Position numbers and translations under genes: made by a program. Shown piece by piece: positions 22,203 through 24,700 of a DNA stretch of 24,700 nucleotides (position 1 is the first letter of the stretch; each line of letters begins with the position of its first letter). Under the pieces are notes generated by a model. That model worked only from the letters and a program-made list of their open reading frames with translations, ran no database searches and was not told the DNA's origin. This DNA is from Caryophanon sp036309765 (GTDB lineage Bacteria > Bacillota > Bacilli > Bacillales_A > Planococcaceae): contig JAXJTE010000049.1 of NCBI GenBank assembly GCA_036309765.1, forward strand, positions 1 through 24,700, written 5' to 3'.

Positions 22203-22248
22203 AGCTCAAGTTGCTGACGTTGGTGCGTCGAGGCAATTTGAGCTTTTA
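22201..22248 (+). terminator. Terminator of the small peptide unit
   Basis: AAAGCTCAAGTTGC (22201-22214) pairs with GCAATTTGAGCTTTT (22233-22247) with one G-T pair. The loop carries GACG/CGTC. Confidence 0.8.
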
Positions 22249-22312
22249 TTATGGTGAAATTAAGTTTTTATGGGATGCAAAGGTGCTGTGACTACGTAAA
22301 AATAACAAAAAA

Positions 22313-22327
22313 GGTTTTCTGAAAAAG
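22313..22327. promoter_or_regulatory. CodY-box-like site upstream of ilvD
   Basis: GGTTTTCTGAAAAAG matches the CodY consensus AATTTTCWGAAAATT in 11 of 15 bases, with the whole core TTTTCTGAAAA intact. CodY represses branched-chain synthesis in Bacillales. The site is about 145 bases upstream of the likely promoter, which is far for simple repression. A further palindrome GAACAAATTGTTC is at 22343-22355. Confidence 0.35.
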
Positions 22328-22457
22328 CAAGTTCGAAATTTTGAACAAATTGTTCGAATCGTCAGTAAATGCAGTGAATTTCTTTTTGTATCAATAATGT
22401 AAGCGTATTCATTTATTTTTTATTTTTTAAATTGTTTAAATAATTCAAAAAATAGTG

Positions 22458-22487
22458 TTGACGCACATCGCCTTTTCATACTATGAT
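22458..22487 (+). promoter_or_regulatory. Likely sigma-A promoter of ilvD
   Basis: TTGACG (22458-22463), 18 bases and TATGAT (22482-22487). The leader to the ATG would be about 160 bases and contains no T-box motif. Confidence 0.5.
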
Positions 22488-22652
22488 TACAACAATTTAA
22501 CACGCAATTTGCTCGACATAAAGCAGATGCGGCAGAAAGCCATATTCAAATTACCGTTGACTTAAGCGAGTAAGTTTGACACTGGAGAGTAACGTTTAAA
22601 TCAACAAATCGTCAGCGTAGAGCTGCAAGAAGTATCGGGGGCAAGCAAAGTT

Positions 22653-24323
22653 ATGAGAAGTGATATGATTAAAGTTGGGGTAGATCGTGCTCCTCACCGT
22701 AGTCTTTTATACGCTACAGGTAAAGTAAAAGCAAAAGATTTAGGCAAACCATTTATCGGGGTTTGTAACTCATATATTGATATTATTCCAGGGCATGTGC
22801 ATTTACGTCAGTTTGCAGATGTTGTAAAGGAAGCAATTATCGAAGCAGGCGGTATTCCGTTTGAGTTCAATACGATTGGTGTAGATGACGGCATCGCGAT
22901 GGGTCACATCGGCATGCGCTATTCATTACCATCACGCGAGCTTATTGCGGACTCAGCAGAAACAGTAATTAACGCACACTGGTTTGACGGTGTATTCTAC
23001 ATTCCAAACTGTGACAAAATTACACCAGGGATGTTAATGGCAGCAGTTCGTACAAACGTGCCATCTGTATTCGTATCAGGCGGTCCAATGGAAGCTGGTA
23101 CGTCAGCATCAGGCAAACAATTATCATTAACGAGCGTATTCGAAGGCGTTGGCGCACATAAAGCCGGTAAAATGTCAGACGAAGAGCTACTTGATATTGA
23201 AAACAACGCATGTCCAACATGTGGTTCATGCTCAGGGATGTTCACAGCGAACTCAATGAACTGTTTAATGGAAATGCTTGGAGTAGCTTTACCAGGAAAC
23301 GGGACAATCGTTGCAACGAGCGAGGAGCGTCACCAATTAATTAAAGACGCGGCGAAACATTTAATTCGCATGATCGAAGAAGATGTAAAACCACGCGACA
23401 TCATTACTAAAGAAGCGATTGACGATGCATTTGCACTTGATATGGCAATGGGTGGCTCTACAAACACTGTACTGCACACATTAGCGATTGCAAACGAAGC
23501 GGAAATCGATTACAAAATTGAAGAAATTAATAAAGTAGCAGAGCGTGTACCGTACTTAGCGAAAATCATGCCTGCATCAGACTTATCAATGGATGATATT
23601 AATAAAGCTGGTGGTGTACAAGCAATCATTAACGAGCTTGCATCAATTCCAGGTGCAATTCATCCGAACCGTCCAACGATTGCAGGTGTAACGATGGGCG
23701 AGCTTGTAAAAGATTATGCAATCACGAATGATAAAGTAATCCGCACAAAAGAAAACCCACATAGCCCAGTCGGCGGTTTATCGGTGTTATTCGGTAACAT
23801 CGCACCAGAAGGCTCTGTTATTAAAGTAGGTGCTGTTGATCCTTCTATTAAAGTATTTGAAGGGGAAGCAATCGTCTTCAACTCACAAGAAGAAGCACAG
23901 CAAGCGATCGATGAAGGCATCGTACAAGCAGGACACGTAGTTGTTATTCGCTACGAAGGGCCAAAAGGTGGTCCTGGTATGCCAGAAATGCTTGCACCGA
24001 CGTCAGCAATTCAAGGTCGCGGGCTAGGAACGAAAGTCGCGCTTATTACAGACGGTCGTTTCTCAGGTGCATCACGCGGTATTTCAATTGGACATATTTC
24101 ACCAGAAGCAGCAGAAGGTGGTCCGATTGCTTGCGTACAAAACGGCGATAAAATTATTATCGATTTACCAAGCCGTACAATTAACTTACAAGTATCGGAT
24201 GAGGAATTAGTGAAGCGTGCTGAAAGCTTACCGGTGTTTGAACCAAAAATTAAACGTGGCTGGTTAGCGCGTTATTCAAAACTTGTAACGAATGCTTCTC
24301 AAGGCGGCGTTATGAAAATTTAG
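22653..24323 (+). CDS. ilvD: Dihydroxy-acid dehydratase IlvD
   Basis: 556 residues, the usual length. The start MRSDMIKVGVDRAPHRSLL matches the family. The ribosome site is weak (GGGGG at 22637-22641, 11 bases upstream). Iron-sulfur cluster cysteines are C120 (NCDKITPGM) and C193 (CPTCGSCSGMF), with GVDDGIAMGH near residue 80. The first ligand position is occupied by Gly (IIPGHVHL), as in E. coli IlvD, rather than the Cys of the plant-type enzyme. IlvD dehydrates dihydroxy-isovalerate and dihydroxy-methylvalerate in valine, leucine and isoleucine synthesis. The T-box lies downstream of it, so ilvD itself is not under that leader. Confidence 0.95.
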   Translation: MRSDMIKVGVDRAPHRSLLYATGKVKAKDLGKPFIGVCNSYIDIIPGHVHLRQFADVVKEAIIEAGGIPFEFNTIGVDDGIAMGHIGMRYSLPSRELIADSAETVINAHWFDGVFYIPNCDKITPGMLMAAVRTNVPSVFVSGGPMEAGTSASGKQLSLTSVFEGVGAHKAGKMSDEELLDIENNACPTCGSCSGMFTANSMNCLMEMLGVALPGNGTIVATSEERHQLIKDAAKHLIRMIEEDVKPRDIITKEAIDDAFALDMAMGGSTNTVLHTLAIANEAEIDYKIEEINKVAERVPYLAKIMPASDLSMDDINKAGGVQAIINELASIPGAIHPNRPTIAGVTMGELVKDYAITNDKVIRTKENPHSPVGGLSVLFGNIAPEGSVIKVGAVDPSIKVFEGEAIVFNSQEEAQQAIDEGIVQAGHVVVIRYEGPKGGPGMPEMLAPTSAIQGRGLGTKVALITDGRFSGASRGISIGHISPEAAEGGPIACVQNGDKIIIDLPSRTINLQVSDEELVKRAESLPVFEPKIKRGWLARYSKLVTNASQGGVMKI

Positions 24324-24339
24324 TTTGACAAATAGATAA

Positions 24340-24655
24340 GATAAATCGTTGATGAGGTTAAAGGATTTAGAGACTTGCATTTACCAGAGAGCCGAGCGTG
24401 CTGGAAGCCGGCGATGCAACTAAATCCGACATCCCCTCGGAGTGGATTATTAAACGCGTACGCTATTAGATAATCCCGGGCATTGTTCAAAATGCTCGTT
24501 ATTAATGAATCGTAGAAGTAGTATTACTATTTCATCGTTTACGATTCCTGAGGTAGCATAATGCTACAAATAAGGGTGGTACCACATACCCATCAAGCTA
24601 AGCACATCAATACCCCCAACGTGAAAAAAACGCTATTCTTTTTGTAACATCAATC
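24340..24655 (+). ncRNA. T-box leader, probably isoleucine-specific
   Basis: The T-box sequence AAGGGTGGTACCAC is at 24572-24585. Stem I has GAGG/CCTC (24435-24438) below the specifier loop, GGATTTAG (24363-24370) with CTAAATCC (24420-24427) above it, and AGAGAGCCGAG in the distal part. The specifier loop reads GACATCCCCTCGGAG, which places the codon ATC (Ile) at 24431-24433. Further stems include GGATTAT/ATAATCC, CGGGCATT/AATGCTCG, and GAATCGTA/TACGATTC. Uncharged tRNA-Ile would favour transcription of the downstream gene. I could not pick out a clear terminator stem; only a weak ACGT/ACG hairpin and a T run near 24631-24645 are visible. Confidence 0.85.
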
Positions 24656-24681
24656 GTTTACAAGAAAGGATGGTGTTTTTG

Positions 24682-24700
24682 ATGAATCGAATCCTATCGA
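24682..24700 (+). CDS. Start of the T-box-controlled gene (partial; probably ilv operon)
   Basis: ATG 24682 with AAAGGATGGTG at 24666-24676 begins MNRILS before the window ends. The sequence is too short to identify. The isoleucine-type T-box and ilvD upstream suggest an acetolactate synthase subunit or another branched-chain synthesis gene (inference). Confidence 0.5.

Noticed and set aside
22490..22652. T-box or other riboswitch in front of ilvD
   Set aside because: No GGTGGNACC motif, stem I pattern or terminator is present. The T-box lies after ilvD.
1..24700. CRISPR arrays, tRNA or rRNA genes, prophage or intact transposase
   Set aside because: No regularly spaced direct repeats, cloverleaf patterns, rRNA blocks, phage structural genes or transposase motifs were seen.

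Overview
The window looks like chromosomal DNA of a low-to-mid GC, Gram-positive Bacillales bacterium. A Planococcaceae genus such as Lysinibacillus, Solibacillus or a relative is my inference. The reasons are strong purine-rich Shine-Dalgarno sites, many GTG and TTG starts, U-tailed hairpin terminators after most genes, a T-box leader, a glycine riboswitch, a sigma-B-type promoter, and gene pairs known from Bacillus subtilis (yceG-yceH, ccdA-yneI-ccdC-yneK, metI-metC, pncA). I see no tRNA, rRNA, CRISPR array, phage genes or intact transposase.

Layout. 1-441 (-): start of a methyl-accepting chemotaxis receptor. 817-1428 (+): an unknown lipoprotein. 1597-4386 (+): yceG and a TelA/YceH-family gene. 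4745-6007 (+): an OFA-type MFS carrier. 6126-7804 (+): a promoter, a glycine riboswitch with terminator, and a CycA-like glycine/D-alanine/D-serine permease. 7892-8715: two small membrane-protein genes facing each other across a terminator whose loop carries a MITE-like insertion. 8840-11392 (+): rarD, then ccdA, a CheY-like gene and ccdC. 11417-11869 (-): DUF2621 (yneK). 11986-12623 (+): a DUF1659, DUF2922 and YvrJ cassette of tiny genes. 12683-13282 (+): a SCO copper chaperone. 13334-14758 (-): a SulP anion transporter, divergent from a MORN-repeat/AAA+ fusion ATPase (14896-16545, +) followed by a small membrane protein. 16828-17499 (-): a PPP-type phosphatase. 17526-17628: a palindromic repeat. 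17707-19973 (-): metI-metC. 20199-20897 (+): a lytic transglycosylase. 20948-21875 (-): a GlsB-like stress protein and nicotinamidase. 22051-22161 (+): a 36-residue membrane peptide. 22653-24323 (+): ilvD. 24340-24655: an isoleucine-type T-box leader for a gene starting at 24682.

Functional themes. Cytochrome biogenesis genes (ccdA, ccdC, SCO) lie close together. Amino acid metabolism appears three times: glycine uptake under a glycine riboswitch, transsulfuration of cysteine to methionine (without a SAM riboswitch), and branched-chain synthesis with a T-box. Envelope and stress genes fill much of the rest.

The most unusual items are the MORN-AAA+ fusion with its divergent SulP neighbour and shared inverted repeat, the small element inserted in a terminator loop, and several well-signalled tiny genes.
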